Below, one piece after another: positions 46,375-54,600 of a stretch of 54,600 nucleotides of DNA. The stretch's first letter is position 1. Every line of letters starts with the position of its first letter. The notes under the pieces were generated by a model. That model did not search any database. It was given only the letters and a program-made list of their open reading frames with translations, and had not been told where the DNA came from. Source of the stretch: Clostridium senegalense JC122 (GTDB lineage: Bacteria > Bacillota > Clostridia > Clostridiales > Clostridiaceae); contig NZ_HE611055.1 in assembly GCF_000285575.1 (NCBI RefSeq), forward strand, positions 122,823 to 177,422, read 5' to 3'. A program made the translations under genes and the position numbers.

Positions 46375-47150
46375 TTATATACGTCTCAAATCGATACAAT
46401 ACGTATCATAGTCCTCTTTAAATATATATCCTAATTTTTTAGCCAATGCTACTGAGGGTAAATTTGCTGCATCCCAACTAGGATATTTATTTCTACTTAA
46501 ACAATCTAAAATCAATGAAGCACAAACTATTGTAGCAAATCCTCTTCTTACATAATCAGGATGAGTATCAACTTCAATTTCTATACCATCATCATAAACA
46601 CTGTAAGAAGATGCAACTGACACTATTTTATTATGATGTAAAATACAATATCCTATTCCCTTTTTTATATAGTCCTCTATAGAACTATACTGACTTGTTA
46701 TATCCAGCGAAAGATCTTGTAATGATTTAGAATAAGCTAAATATGAATCTATTTTTTTTAATTCATATCCATCAGGAAGCTTTTTTAAAAACTTTTTAAG
46801 CCTTTCTTCTTCTAAATACTTGCTACTTTTCTCAAAAGAATATCTTTTAACTTTCTCTACTTGTCCCTTATGAACGTCTTCTATGCGCTTTTTCCATTCG
46901 TCACTCTTTACAATTACTAAGCTATATTGGGGCAAGTTATATAACATTTCTTCTGCCACATCAGAACTTGCATCCCCTGCAAAGAACACAAAAACTCCAA
47001 CTATAATTTGTACAACTTTAGGATTTTTTATATCATCAACCCATGCTTTTCCCATATGGCCTTGTAAACATGATAAAATCATAGTATCATCCATGTCATC
47101 AAATATATGAAACAAACCTTTTTTAAATCACTATCAGCTTCATAAAACAT
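46375..47150 (-). pseudogene. GNAT acetyltransferase, one frameshift near the N-terminus
   Basis: The long frame (from 47115) has a GNAT_acetyltran-type C-terminus (GYCILHHNKIVSVASSY, HPDYVRRGFATIVCASLI, NLPSVALAKKLGY) but no ribosome binding site. ATG 47150, with AGGGGG 7 bases upstream, opens a frame MFYEADSDLKK that would continue into it if the T6 run at 47119-47124 had one more base, giving MFYEADSDLKKGLFHIFDD and a protein of about 258 aa. The ribosome binding site lies in the last codons of the preceding gene and ATG is one base after its stop, so the two are coupled. Partner of the ADP-ribosyltransferase-like protein upstream. Confidence 0.8.
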
Positions 47151-47151
47151 C

Positions 47152-48000
47152 TTAAATCCCCCTGTTAATATACCGTGTATAAACTAAATTATTAGCTTTA
47201 TTTACAAATTCTTCTGGTTTCCAATATCTTTTATCATTTAAGTATAAAATTTTTTCTTGAATATTGGGTTCTATTTGAACCTTTGATTTTACAATGTTTA
47301 CATCTTCTTTTGATGAAAATATTATTGCCTTTATATAATTTATGTGTAACTCCTTAAATATTCTAAAATCGTGTAGTCCATCAAAACATTTATCCCTTAT
47401 ATTACTCAAATTTTTAAAATCAAAATACATTCTTACACCTGGTTTATATCTTAATTTTATATTATCATTAATTTTTCCAAACTGCCTTGAAGCAACAACG
47501 ATTTCTGATGCTATACTTTCACAATTACAAAAGTCTATATAATCATAAAAATCCGTTGGTTCATTTAACTGAAATCTCACAGTATTAATTTGTTTACCTC
47601 TGTTTATTAATTGGTTATAACTTAAAATTTTATTATCTTTTAATATTTCTATAAAACTTTCAATAGTAGTAGAATGACATAAAAATTTATACTTATTCAA
47701 ATCTAATTTAGGTTCGTCATAATTATTTTTTAATTGGCAAAATAACTTAAATGCAAATTCATAATCCTCCGCCCATATAATTGCTTTTCTATTATATTTA
47801 TTCTCATAAGTAACACAATTAAACAAATTAAAATAATTACCTATAATCCCTAAACACCATATACCATTTTTAGCTCTACCACTAAATTTATAATTTTTAT
47901 TTAAACAAATTAATGTATCAAAGCCTTCTTTTTTGGCTATTTTTTCTGCTATACATTTATTTTGTGGCCAACTTTCTTTTTTAAAGATATATATTTTCAT
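47152..48000 (-). CDS. Unrecognised protein with ADP-ribosyltransferase-like features
   Basis: A 282-aa protein I cannot assign with certainty. The second half resembles ART/DarT-like folds: KFLCHSTTIESFIEILKDNKILS recalls the H-T and IL..GL start of these domains, and FKELHINYIKAIIFSS recalls the late Glu-strand (E..V...I..I). The first 100 residues (MKIYIFKKESWPQNKCIAEK, AIIWAEDYEFAFKL) are not recognised. It overlaps translationally with a GNAT gene immediately downstream. It could be a toxin-like effector with the GNAT as partner; an unrelated housekeeping function is equally possible. Confidence 0.5.
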   Translation of the reverse strand: MKIYIFKKESWPQNKCIAEKIAKKEGFDTLICLNKNYKFSGRAKNGIWCLGIIGNYFNLFNCVTYENKYNRKAIIWAEDYEFAFKLFCQLKNNYDEPKLDLNKYKFLCHSTTIESFIEILKDNKILSYNQLINRGKQINTVRFQLNEPTDFYDYIDFCNCESIASEIVVASRQFGKINDNIKLRYKPGVRMYFDFKNLSNIRDKCFDGLHDFRIFKELHINYIKAIIFSSKEDVNIVKSKVQIEPNIQEKILYLNDKRYWKPEEFVNKANNLVYTRYINRGI

Positions 48001-48259
48001 ATAATAAAACCTTAATTACCTTCTATTAATTTTTTATTTCACTAATTATAACATCTTGTCTAGTTTCATTTATGCAGTGATTGCTAAAAATTTCTCCTTA
48101 AAATATCTACTTTTTTCACCCAAATCACATCCTTAGTTAAATCTATATAATAACTGACCTAAGTTAAATATATATCTAAATCCGTTAGGTAGTACTATGG
48201 AATCCTATAATTGTATTCACTTACCATAAGCATTAAACTCTACTTTATTTAAATATTCC

Positions 48260-48745
48260 TTAATTTATTTTATTAAACTCATCTTTTACCATTTCAGTTA
48301 CATCTAATACCCTATTAATCTGAGTATCAGTCTTTAAATTTTCTCTAGCGTATTTCATTATTTCTCTAATTGCTGGCAATGAATTATCAAACTTTTCATC
48401 TATCCACGTGTATCTTGGAAATAACCATACATGAAAATGTTTTGACCTTTCTTCTTGTATTATAGTTACATCTGTAAGACTATCTATTTTTTCTAGAATA
48501 TTTCTACTCTTATATATAAGCTCTGACAACTCTACCATTTCATTCATTCCCAATTCACTTATAGATCTAATGTGTTTTTTACTCACTATAACTAAAAAAC
48601 CTTCAATAGGCACCTCTAAATCTTGTTGAATGATAAAATTTTCTGTTTCATAAATTATCCCACCTGGTATTTCCATTTCCTTATTAGCAATTGCACATCC
48701 TATGCACTAAGCTTCACAATTATTGTTTAAAATATCTTTAACCAT
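48260..48745 (-). pseudogene. HIT-family hydrolase with in-frame amber codon
   Basis: HIT (histidine triad) nucleotide hydrolase: C-terminal HFHVWLFPR is the His-triad region, and IYETENFIIQQD..VPIEGFLVIVSKKHI the N-terminal fold. From ATG 48745 the reading MVKDILNNNCEA is followed by TAG (48707-48709) and then CIGCAIANKEMEIPGG, the conserved cysteine-rich HIT start. So the codon after Ala12 is probably a nonsense mutation. An ATG at MEIPGG has only a badly spaced AAGGA. Without the N-terminus the protein would lack its metal-binding cysteines. Confidence 0.8.
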
Positions 48746-48774
48746 AAACCTGCGCTCTCCCATGTCTTATATGC

Positions 48775-49527
48775 CTATATTTTATTTAATTTACACCAAC
48801 TAACTTCTGTGTTATATTCTAAAGTTACTTTGTCATTTTCACTATATTTATTAAATAATTCCTCTAATTCAGCCATCATGCTTTCAAATTTCGGATTCTC
48901 TTCACTAGGCATATATGAATATGAACAAATTAATCCCTTTAACCCTTCAAAATCTACTTCTTGTCTATTTATTAAGTTGTTTTTGTGTATAATTTCATCC
49001 TTAAAAAATTCAACTTTAGATTCTTTAATATATTTCTCCCCATATTTTTCTGTAAAATTTAAAAATTCACTCATAAATTCATCGGATTTTTTTGGTATAT
49101 TATATAAAATTACAATTGAGCCATTCGGCTTTAATATTCTTTCAAATTCTTTTCTTGTCTCCATAGTTTCAAACCAATGAAATGCTTGTCCCACAGTAAT
49201 GACATCTACTGATTTTTCCTTTAGATTTGTATCCTCAGCACCACCATTAATAGAGTGAAAATCATTGTATTCTCCAAGGGATTTTTCAGCTACTAATCTC
49301 ATATTCTCATTAGGTTCGACGGCATAAACTTTATTTTTATTCTCTAAAAAAACTTTACTTAGAATTCCTGTGCCTGATCCTATATCTGCAATTATACTCC
49401 CCTTACTTAGTCCGATAGTTTCTTCTAAATACTGTATTATTTCTCTAGGATATGTTGGTCTGTATTTCCCATAATTTTCTGCGCGATTATTAAATCTATT
49501 CTTTGGATTAAGTTCTTTTAAATTCAT
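48775..49527 (-). CDS. Class I SAM-dependent methyltransferase
   Basis: About 250 aa. Rossmann motif I is IADIGSGTGILSKVF (about residues 45-59), followed by YAVEPNENM and VITVGQAFHWF, a pattern of the Methyltransf_11 type. ATG 49527 is chosen because AAGGTG is 8 bases upstream. Its start region is NLKELNPKNRF. Substrate unknown. Monocistronic, 30 bases before the HIT gene on the same strand, so possibly co-transcribed. Confidence 0.87.
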   Translation of the reverse strand: MNLKELNPKNRFNNRAENYGKYRPTYPREIIQYLEETIGLSKGSIIADIGSGTGILSKVFLENKNKVYAVEPNENMRLVAEKSLGEYNDFHSINGGAEDTNLKEKSVDVITVGQAFHWFETMETRKEFERILKPNGSIVILYNIPKKSDEFMSEFLNFTEKYGEKYIKESKVEFFKDEIIHKNNLINRQEVDFEGLKGLICSYSYMPSEENPKFESMMAELEELFNKYSENDKVTLEYNTEVSWCKLNKI

Positions 49528-49800
49528 ATAAAATTCACCTTCCAATTCTTTCATAATAAAATTCATTGTATTATTTTAAATATTCTTTAATATTACAATA
49601 TTCTTTAATGAAGTATCTTTGATACTATATTCTTATTACAGTATAATTATTAATAAATTGTTAAACATCCTTATTATTTTGCTAAGTTTAAAATAATTAT
49701 ATTTATATTTTAAATTCTTATTTTATTTGACATTTTAATTTATAATTTATTACTACATTAGAAAATATACATATCATGTTTTCTTATATAGTGATTTCAC

Positions 49801-51241
49801 CTAATTTTTTAATGGTAGTAAAAATTCTACAGTTGCACCACCATTAACGTTGTTATACGCATGAATTTTACCGTTGTGTTTTTCAACAATAAGTTTGCAT
49901 ATATAAAGTCCCAATCCAGAACTACTTTTATAGGGCATATCTTCATTGCCTTTATAAAATTTATTAAAAATAATATCTGTTTCATTCGTAAAACCTTTAC
50001 CAGTATCTGAAACCCTAAATAAGAGTGAATTATCTTTTAAAAAACTTTCAAGCAATATTTCATCATTTTCTTCTGTATGTTTTAGCGCATTTGATATAAT
50101 ATTTGAAAGAGTTTCTTCTATTCTAAATGCATCAAAAAAGCAACTGTCTGTACCTTTGAATGAATGGGAAATTACAAAATTTACTTTATTTTCATCACAA
50201 AGATAAGAAATGTTTTCTTTAATACATGAAATAAACTCTTCTACATTCACATTTTGCATATTCAAAGATAAGTTTGGTCTTTCTAAATCCCATACTTCAT
50301 TTAACTGATTTATTAGTACTCTTACTATATCAGCATTGTTTAGTAAAATTTTAATATATGACTCTTTTTCTTTTTCTGATATATTAGTATAGTTACATGA
50401 AAGTAATTCCAAATGCCCATGTATAATAGTTATTGGAGTTTTTATATCGTGAGTAAGAGCTAAAATCATATCTTTTCTTTGTTGTGTCATTAACCATTGT
50501 GTTTTTAGCGAATCCTCTAAAGCCAATCTCATTTCCTCAAAAGCTAATAAAACATCACCTATTTCATTTTCATAAGACAAGTCTGTTGTAAAATCTAGGC
50601 GTCCATTTTTAATTTCATCACTCATTATAATTAATTTTCTAAAGCTCTTCTCAAAACCAAATGAAAACAATAATGAGAAACTAACTGTGACTATAATATT
50701 AATTAAAAATATTGCAATAATAGAAAATAAACTAAAAAAAAGTTCACAGCCTATTTTTTGAATAAAGTTGTCAATAACAGTAGTTTCTACAATAGGATTA
50801 CTTATATATTTTTGGACAAAACCACCTTTTAATTCGTTATTAAAAATTAATGGAGTAAAAACAATCATATAAGTTTTTTTATCAATCTTATTATACTTTT
50901 TTACAGAATATCTGTTAGATTTAATAGAAATTTCTTCAGGCAGCTCACTAGAATTTGAAGAATATAAAACATCCTTATTTTTAACAGTACCCAATAATTA
51001 AAATTTTTCCCTTTGTCTGTTTATCTATTTCCATTTTAAAATTCTCATCAAAAATCTTATCTATATTTCTTGTTGCATACATTTCATTTGAACATGACAA
51101 TTTTTTATTATAACTTATAAATAACACTGAACAAATGACAATACTAGAAATAATAATTGATACTATAGTAGTAAAAATAAAGAACAATATAAATTGGGTT
51201 TTTATCTTTAGCTTTTTATTTATGTATTTGAAGACTCCCAT
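49801..51241 (-). pseudogene. Sensor histidine kinase, one frameshift
   Basis: Kinase of the VanS/BceS-like type read in two frames. Residues 1-90 hold TM1 (about 15-37) and part of the extracellular sensor; the rest has TM2, HAMP (about 200-250), the H-box ALTHDIKTPITIIHGHLELL and the ATP-binding N-box SNALKHTEENDE and G-box GLGLYICKLI. Deleting one base of the CCC at 50990-50992 links IIG to TVKNKDVLYSSN and gives one protein of about 479 aa. ATG 51241 overlaps the response regulator stop by 22 bases, with ATAGG upstream. It signals to the regulator next to it and probably controls the divergent ABC transporter. Confidence 0.87.
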
Positions 51242-51912
51242 TTGTATCCTATCCCCCATACAGTCTTTATATAATTTTTAGATATATTATTTAATTTAAA
51301 TTTACCTCTTATTCTTTTTATATGTTCAGTTACAGTGTTAAGATCACTTTCACTGTCATACCCCCATATAATTTCGAATATTTGTTCTTTAGAAAATACT
51401 TGTCCCGGATGAGTGCATAAAAGTTCAATAATTTCATATTCTTTTTTAGCAAAATCTATTATATTTTCATTTTGTTTAATAGATTTTGATATTAAGTTAA
51501 CTGATATATTATCAAAATCTAATTTAGTTCTTTCTTTTTTTATTAAATTTTTGCAGGTTCTTTTAAAATGAACATTTATTCTTAAAATAAGTTCTTTTAA
51601 AGAAAACGGTTTTACTATATAATCATCACCACCAACTAAAAAACCTTTAACTCGTTCTTCTTCAAGTCCTCTAGCAGTTAAAAAAATAATGGGACAATTA
51701 ACATTTTTTCTAATTTGTTTGCAAATATCAAACCCATTTAAATCTGGAAGCATTACATCAAGTAAAATTATATCTAAATCTTCCCTTATTTTTTCTAAAG
51801 CTTCATATCCTCTTATAGCAAAATCAACTTCAAAACCTTCAAATTCTAATGCAGGTTTTATAAAAGAAATAATTTCTTCGTTATCATCTATAATGAGTAT
51901 CTTTTTATTCAT
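51220..51912 (-). CDS. OmpR/PhoB-family response regulator
   Basis: About 230 aa: receiver domain (acidic pair DDNEE and phosphorylated Asp52 in IILLDVMLPD; Lys in IVKPFSLKEL) and C-terminal winged helix (about 130-228, IIELLCTHPGQVFSKEQIFEIIWGYDSESDLNTV in part). ATG 51912 is preferred, with GAGGTG 10 bases upstream; TTG 51918 is also possible. Paired with the kinase downstream; it lies divergently from the ABC transporter at 52270, so it likely binds in the 350-base gap. Confidence 0.93.
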   Translation of the reverse strand: MNKKILIIDDNEEIISFIKPALEFEGFEVDFAIRGYEALEKIREDLDIILLDVMLPDLNGFDICKQIRKNVNCPIIFLTARGLEEERVKGFLVGGDDYIVKPFSLKELILRINVHFKRTCKNLIKKERTKLDFDNISVNLISKSIKQNENIIDFAKKEYEIIELLCTHPGQVFSKEQIFEIIWGYDSESDLNTVTEHIKRIRGKFKLNNISKNYIKTVWGIGYKWESSNT

Positions 51913-52208
51913 TAACAATAATCACCTCTTATTCTATACCTTTTAACATTAAACATAAAAAACTTTAATATATAAAATTTCTAAGTGTAACTTATCTAAA
52001 TTAGTCTACTTTTATTCCAAATATATACATAATGGTATATCTTTACTATGTTTATTGCAAGTATAAACTCTTAACTTATTTAGTTGTATTTAATTAAATG
52101 ATAGATTTGAAATATATTTTATAAATTTGATTTATTATTTTATTTCACATGTTAAAGTTTATAAAAAGTTTATTTTCATCTGTTTATATAATAATAGGTT
52201 CTTCCTAT

Positions 52209-52230
52209 ATTTAGTTAAAACAAACTAAAT
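52209..52230. promoter_or_regulatory. Dyad upstream of the ABC transporter operon
   Basis: ATTTAGTT (52209-52216) and AACTAAAT (52223-52230) form an 8-bp inverted repeat 40 bases before the ATPase gene, a candidate binding site for the adjacent response regulator. A TATAAT-like box lies near 52183. The rest of 51913-52269 shows no gene. Confidence 0.4.
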
Positions 52231-52269
52231 TTAGGTGTGAAAATATATTAACATAGGGAGTTGAAATAA

Positions 52270-53016
52270 ATGGATAATAAAAAAATTGAAATTAAAAATG
52301 TAAGTAAAACTTTTAGAAAAAGAAGAGTAATTAAAAATGCTTCATTTGAAATTTTAAGTTCAGATATTTGTGGCTTTATAGGGCCTAATGGTGCTGGTAA
52401 AACTACAATAATGAAAATGATAACAGGATTAATTAGTCCCGATACAGGAAAAATATTTGTAAATGGTGTGGATGTAACTAAAGATAGAGAAAAAGCTTTA
52501 TTTGGAATAGGTGCTGTTTTAGAAATTCCAGTATTTTTTGATTATATGTCAGGACGAAAAAACCTTCAAAATTTAGCTAGACTTAATTATGGTATGACTA
52601 GAAAAGAGCAACTTGAAAAAGTAGAAGAGGTATTAGAAATTGTAGGGCTTAAAACTAAAGATGATGATAGAGGCGATGATAAAGTAAAAACGTACTCTTT
52701 GGGAATGAAGCAAAGACTAGGACTTGCTCAAACATTACTTAATAATCCATCAATAGTAATACTAGATGAGCCAACTAATGGACTTGATCCTTTAGGTATG
52801 AAAGAACTAAGAAATTTAATATTAAAACTTAGAAATGAAAAAGGAATTACTTTTTTAATATCAAGTCACCATTTAGATGAGCTTCAAAAAATATGTAATA
52901 AATATGTGCTTATAAAAGATGGAGATATAAAGTGGAGTGGCAAATCAAATGCACTATTAGATTCTATAGGTAATACTAGAACATTAGAAGATGTTTTTAT
53001 GGAATCCATGGGCTAA
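52270..53016 (+). CDS. ABC ATPase, BcrA/LanF type
   Basis: A 248-aa nucleotide-binding subunit. Walker A is GPNGAGKTT (about residue 38), the signature YSLGMKQRLG (about 143), Walker B IVILDEPTNGLD and the switch histidine in SSHHLDEL. BcrA/LanF-type ATPases work with one or two ABC-2 permeases to expel bacitracin, lantibiotics or similar peptides. GGGAG precedes ATG 52270. It faces away from a two-component system, a common layout for antibiotic-induced pumps. Confidence 0.92.
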   Translation: MDNKKIEIKNVSKTFRKRRVIKNASFEILSSDICGFIGPNGAGKTTIMKMITGLISPDTGKIFVNGVDVTKDREKALFGIGAVLEIPVFFDYMSGRKNLQNLARLNYGMTRKEQLEKVEEVLEIVGLKTKDDDRGDDKVKTYSLGMKQRLGLAQTLLNNPSIVILDEPTNGLDPLGMKELRNLILKLRNEKGITFLISSHHLDELQKICNKYVLIKDGDIKWSGKSNALLDSIGNTRTLEDVFMESMG

Positions 53017-53045
53017 ATCTGTTAAAAAACTATGAGGTGAATTTA

Positions 53046-53858
53046 ATGTTTAAGAATATTTTTATTTATGAATTCGAAAAATTTTGGTTGAAAAGGATTA
53101 ATATACTCTGCTTTATTAGTATACCAATAGTCATATTAATATCATTAAAATTTGCATTAGAAACTAATATTAATACAAATTTTACAGAAGTAATATTTAG
53201 TTCTAATATGAATTTTCATATATCAAGTCTTCAGGAAATGTTATTAACTGCCTTTAATCTAATTATAATAATTTTTTTCATATTGAGTTTTAATGAAGAA
53301 TATAGAAAAGGAAATTTAAGGTTAGCTTTTTCAAGAGCAATTTCTATAAAAAAGCTGTATATAGCTAAAGTTTTAGTATTAGCTTTAAATATATTTTTAA
53401 TGCTTATAGTTCACTTTTTTATCGCTATTATTATAGCTAATATTTTTTTGCCTAAAGTTAGTGAGACGGCATTATTCGTAAAAGAAGGATTATATAGTTT
53501 TAGTAGTGTAGCTTTATATACTATTAAATATTATTTTTTAGCATATTTAACATTGATAGCATTTGGAAGTATGGTTCAATTTTTTTCTATAAAGTGCAAA
53601 ACAATAACAAATGCATTAGGAGCCAGTATAGGTGTATTATTTATAAATATTATTTATATGGCAGTTATACTTAGTTTTTGTAATGAAACAAATATAGATA
53701 GCTATATGTCTATATCAACAATTTATACTCAATTTAATGGAGCTGCAAGTTTTGCTGCTGGAATTACAAATATTTTTCTAATTAGTATGATAATAATTAT
53801 TTTAATTTTTCAAACTTTATCGTACTTAGCATTCATAAGTGAAGATTATTTAGAATAG
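53046..53858 (+). CDS. ABC-2 permease of the BcrB/LanE type
   Basis: A 270-aa membrane protein with six hydrophobic segments (first at about residues 19-38, last at about 240-262). FNEEYRKGNLRLAFSRAISIKKLYIAK is a typical ABC-2 motif region. GAGGTG is 6 bases before ATG 53046. It is followed by a second permease 17 bases later. Confidence 0.88.
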   Translation: MFKNIFIYEFEKFWLKRINILCFISIPIVILISLKFALETNINTNFTEVIFSSNMNFHISSLQEMLLTAFNLIIIIFFILSFNEEYRKGNLRLAFSRAISIKKLYIAKVLVLALNIFLMLIVHFFIAIIIANIFLPKVSETALFVKEGLYSFSSVALYTIKYYFLAYLTLIAFGSMVQFFSIKCKTITNALGASIGVLFINIIYMAVILSFCNETNIDSYMSISTIYTQFNGAASFAAGITNIFLISMIIIILIFQTLSYLAFISEDYLE

Positions 53859-53875
53859 AAAGGAAGAAAAGTTAT

Positions 53876-54600
53876 ATGAGAGGATTAATTTTAGCTGAGT
53901 ATGAAAGAATTTTTCAAAGAAAAAGTACTAAAATATTGTTTGGGATTTCAATCCTATTTCAAATTTTTAATTTTATGTTACTTCAAGTTCATTGGAAAAA
54001 CAGTACAGTAATTTTAAAAAGAGGAGTGGAGCTTCCCCTTGATAATCTTAATTATGCAGTTATGCAATTACTAGATTTTAATGTTATTTTAATATTCATT
54101 ATATTGCCATTATATTTTTCAGAATGTTTAAGTTTAGAACTTGATACAGGCGCTTATAAAATGATAGTATTAAGACCAATAAAAAAGTGGAAACTATTAG
54201 TATCTAAGTGGATAGCTATAGCAAGTACTTATGCATTAACTTTATTATGTGTTTATTTAACAAAAACTTTAATTGGATATATGTTTATGCCTAAGGTTAA
54301 ATCCACAAAATATTTTATTTTAAACTCCTCTGTAGGAATAGGTGGTTCTATAATATACAACTTAAAATATTATTTAATAATATTTTTAATACATTTATCA
54401 TTGCTTGGTATAACTTCATTAATAAGTACTGTAGTAAAAAAGCCTATTTTAACATTTTTAGGAAGTATTACTTTTATGCTTACCTCAATATATTTATTTA
54501 AACCAATGTTTGATATATTTTTTAAAACAACTGAAATTGGATACTATATTTTGGCAGGCTCCTATAATTTTAATAATATATATATTGTTTTACTCATTAC
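53876..54600 (+). CDS. Second ABC-2 permease, cut by the window end
   Basis: Starts at ATG 53876 with AGGAAG upstream and reads open for 241 codons to the edge: MRGLILAEYERIFQRKSTKI, then ECLSLELDTGAYKMIVLRPIKK, the ABC-2 motif seen in the previous gene. At least four membrane segments are visible (about residues 22-36, 76-92, 122-142, 168-190). Two permeases plus one ATPase is the LanFEG or BcrABC arrangement. Confidence 0.85.
   Translation, partial: MRGLILAEYERIFQRKSTKILFGISILFQIFNFMLLQVHWKNSTVILKRGVELPLDNLNYAVMQLLDFNVILIFIILPLYFSECLSLELDTGAYKMIVLRPIKKWKLLVSKWIAIASTYALTLLCVYLTKTLIGYMFMPKVKSTKYFILNSSVGIGGSIIYNLKYYLIIFLIHLSLLGITSLISTVVKKPILTFLGSITFMLTSIYLFKPMFDIFFKTTEIGYYILAGSYNFNNIYIVLLI

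Noticed and set aside
46375-47115. GNAT gene starting at 47115
   Set aside because: No ribosome binding site there; the coupled ATG at 47150 with AGGGGG and one missing base explains the N-terminus better.

Overview
The window is very AT-rich DNA with strong AGGAGG-type ribosome binding sites, clostridial-type genes (a glycyl-radical pyruvate formate-lyase, an archaeal-type aspartyl-tRNA synthetase behind a T-box, a Spo0E-like phosphatase, HtpG behind a CIRCE box) and frequent simple hairpin terminators. This points to an anaerobic, spore-forming Firmicute, most likely Clostridium sensu stricto. The species cannot be fixed from the sequence. No rRNA, tRNA, CRISPR array or prophage was seen.

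Layout. 0.4-3.4 kb (+): an adaptor / ABC ATPase / FtsX-type permease efflux operon of MacAB-YknXYZ type. 3.4-12.2 kb: a small membrane protein, pflB without a neighbouring pflA, a free-standing BFD [2Fe-2S] protein, then a FadR-type GntR regulator facing a catabolic cluster: AEC transporter, DUF1667 protein, pyridine-nucleotide oxidoreductase and GlpA/LhgO-like FAD oxidoreductase with a C-terminal BFD domain. 12.7-19.3 kb (-): MazG-like protein, RsgA, Nudix hydrolase and two paralogous chemoreceptors of equal length. 19.6-23.3 kb (-): four GNAT acetyltransferases, a peptidase S66 fragment, and a promoter-terminator unit encoding a structured RNA of about 105 nt. 23.3-29.7 kb: aspS2 with a tandem-module T-box, a methyltransferase, a secreted two-domain carbohydrate-binding-like protein, a lipoprotein, and htpG. 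29.7-44.5 kb: APC permease, broken VanZ-RDD gene, Nif3-like protein, YgjV-like protein, XRE-TPR regulator, heterodimeric ABC exporter, NhaC antiporter, LuxR-DUF2087 regulator, a COG4586/4587/3694-type ABC exporter, and another GNAT. 44.6-48.0 kb is the most accessory-looking part: a REP-type (Y1/HUH) transposase between palindromic repeats, a 56-aa Spo0E-like gene whose ribosome binding site lies inside a 24-bp hairpin, and a coupled pair made of an unrecognised protein with ADP-ribosyltransferase-like features and a GNAT. 48.2-54.6 kb: a HIT protein with an in-frame amber codon, a methyltransferase, and a response regulator/sensor kinase pair divergent from a BcrA/LanFEG-type ABC transporter that runs off the window.

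Two patterns cut across regions. First, seven conserved genes carry nine one-base frameshifts, eight of them in A/T homopolymers of 5-9 and one in a run of three G, and an eighth gene has a nonsense codon. Either the assembly has homopolymer errors or these genes are decaying or phase-variable. I describe them as single genes with breaks. Second, a dispersed intergenic repeat of about 50-55 bp occurs at least four times between 12.6 and 21.1 kb, always in the same orientation and always downstream of minus-strand genes.
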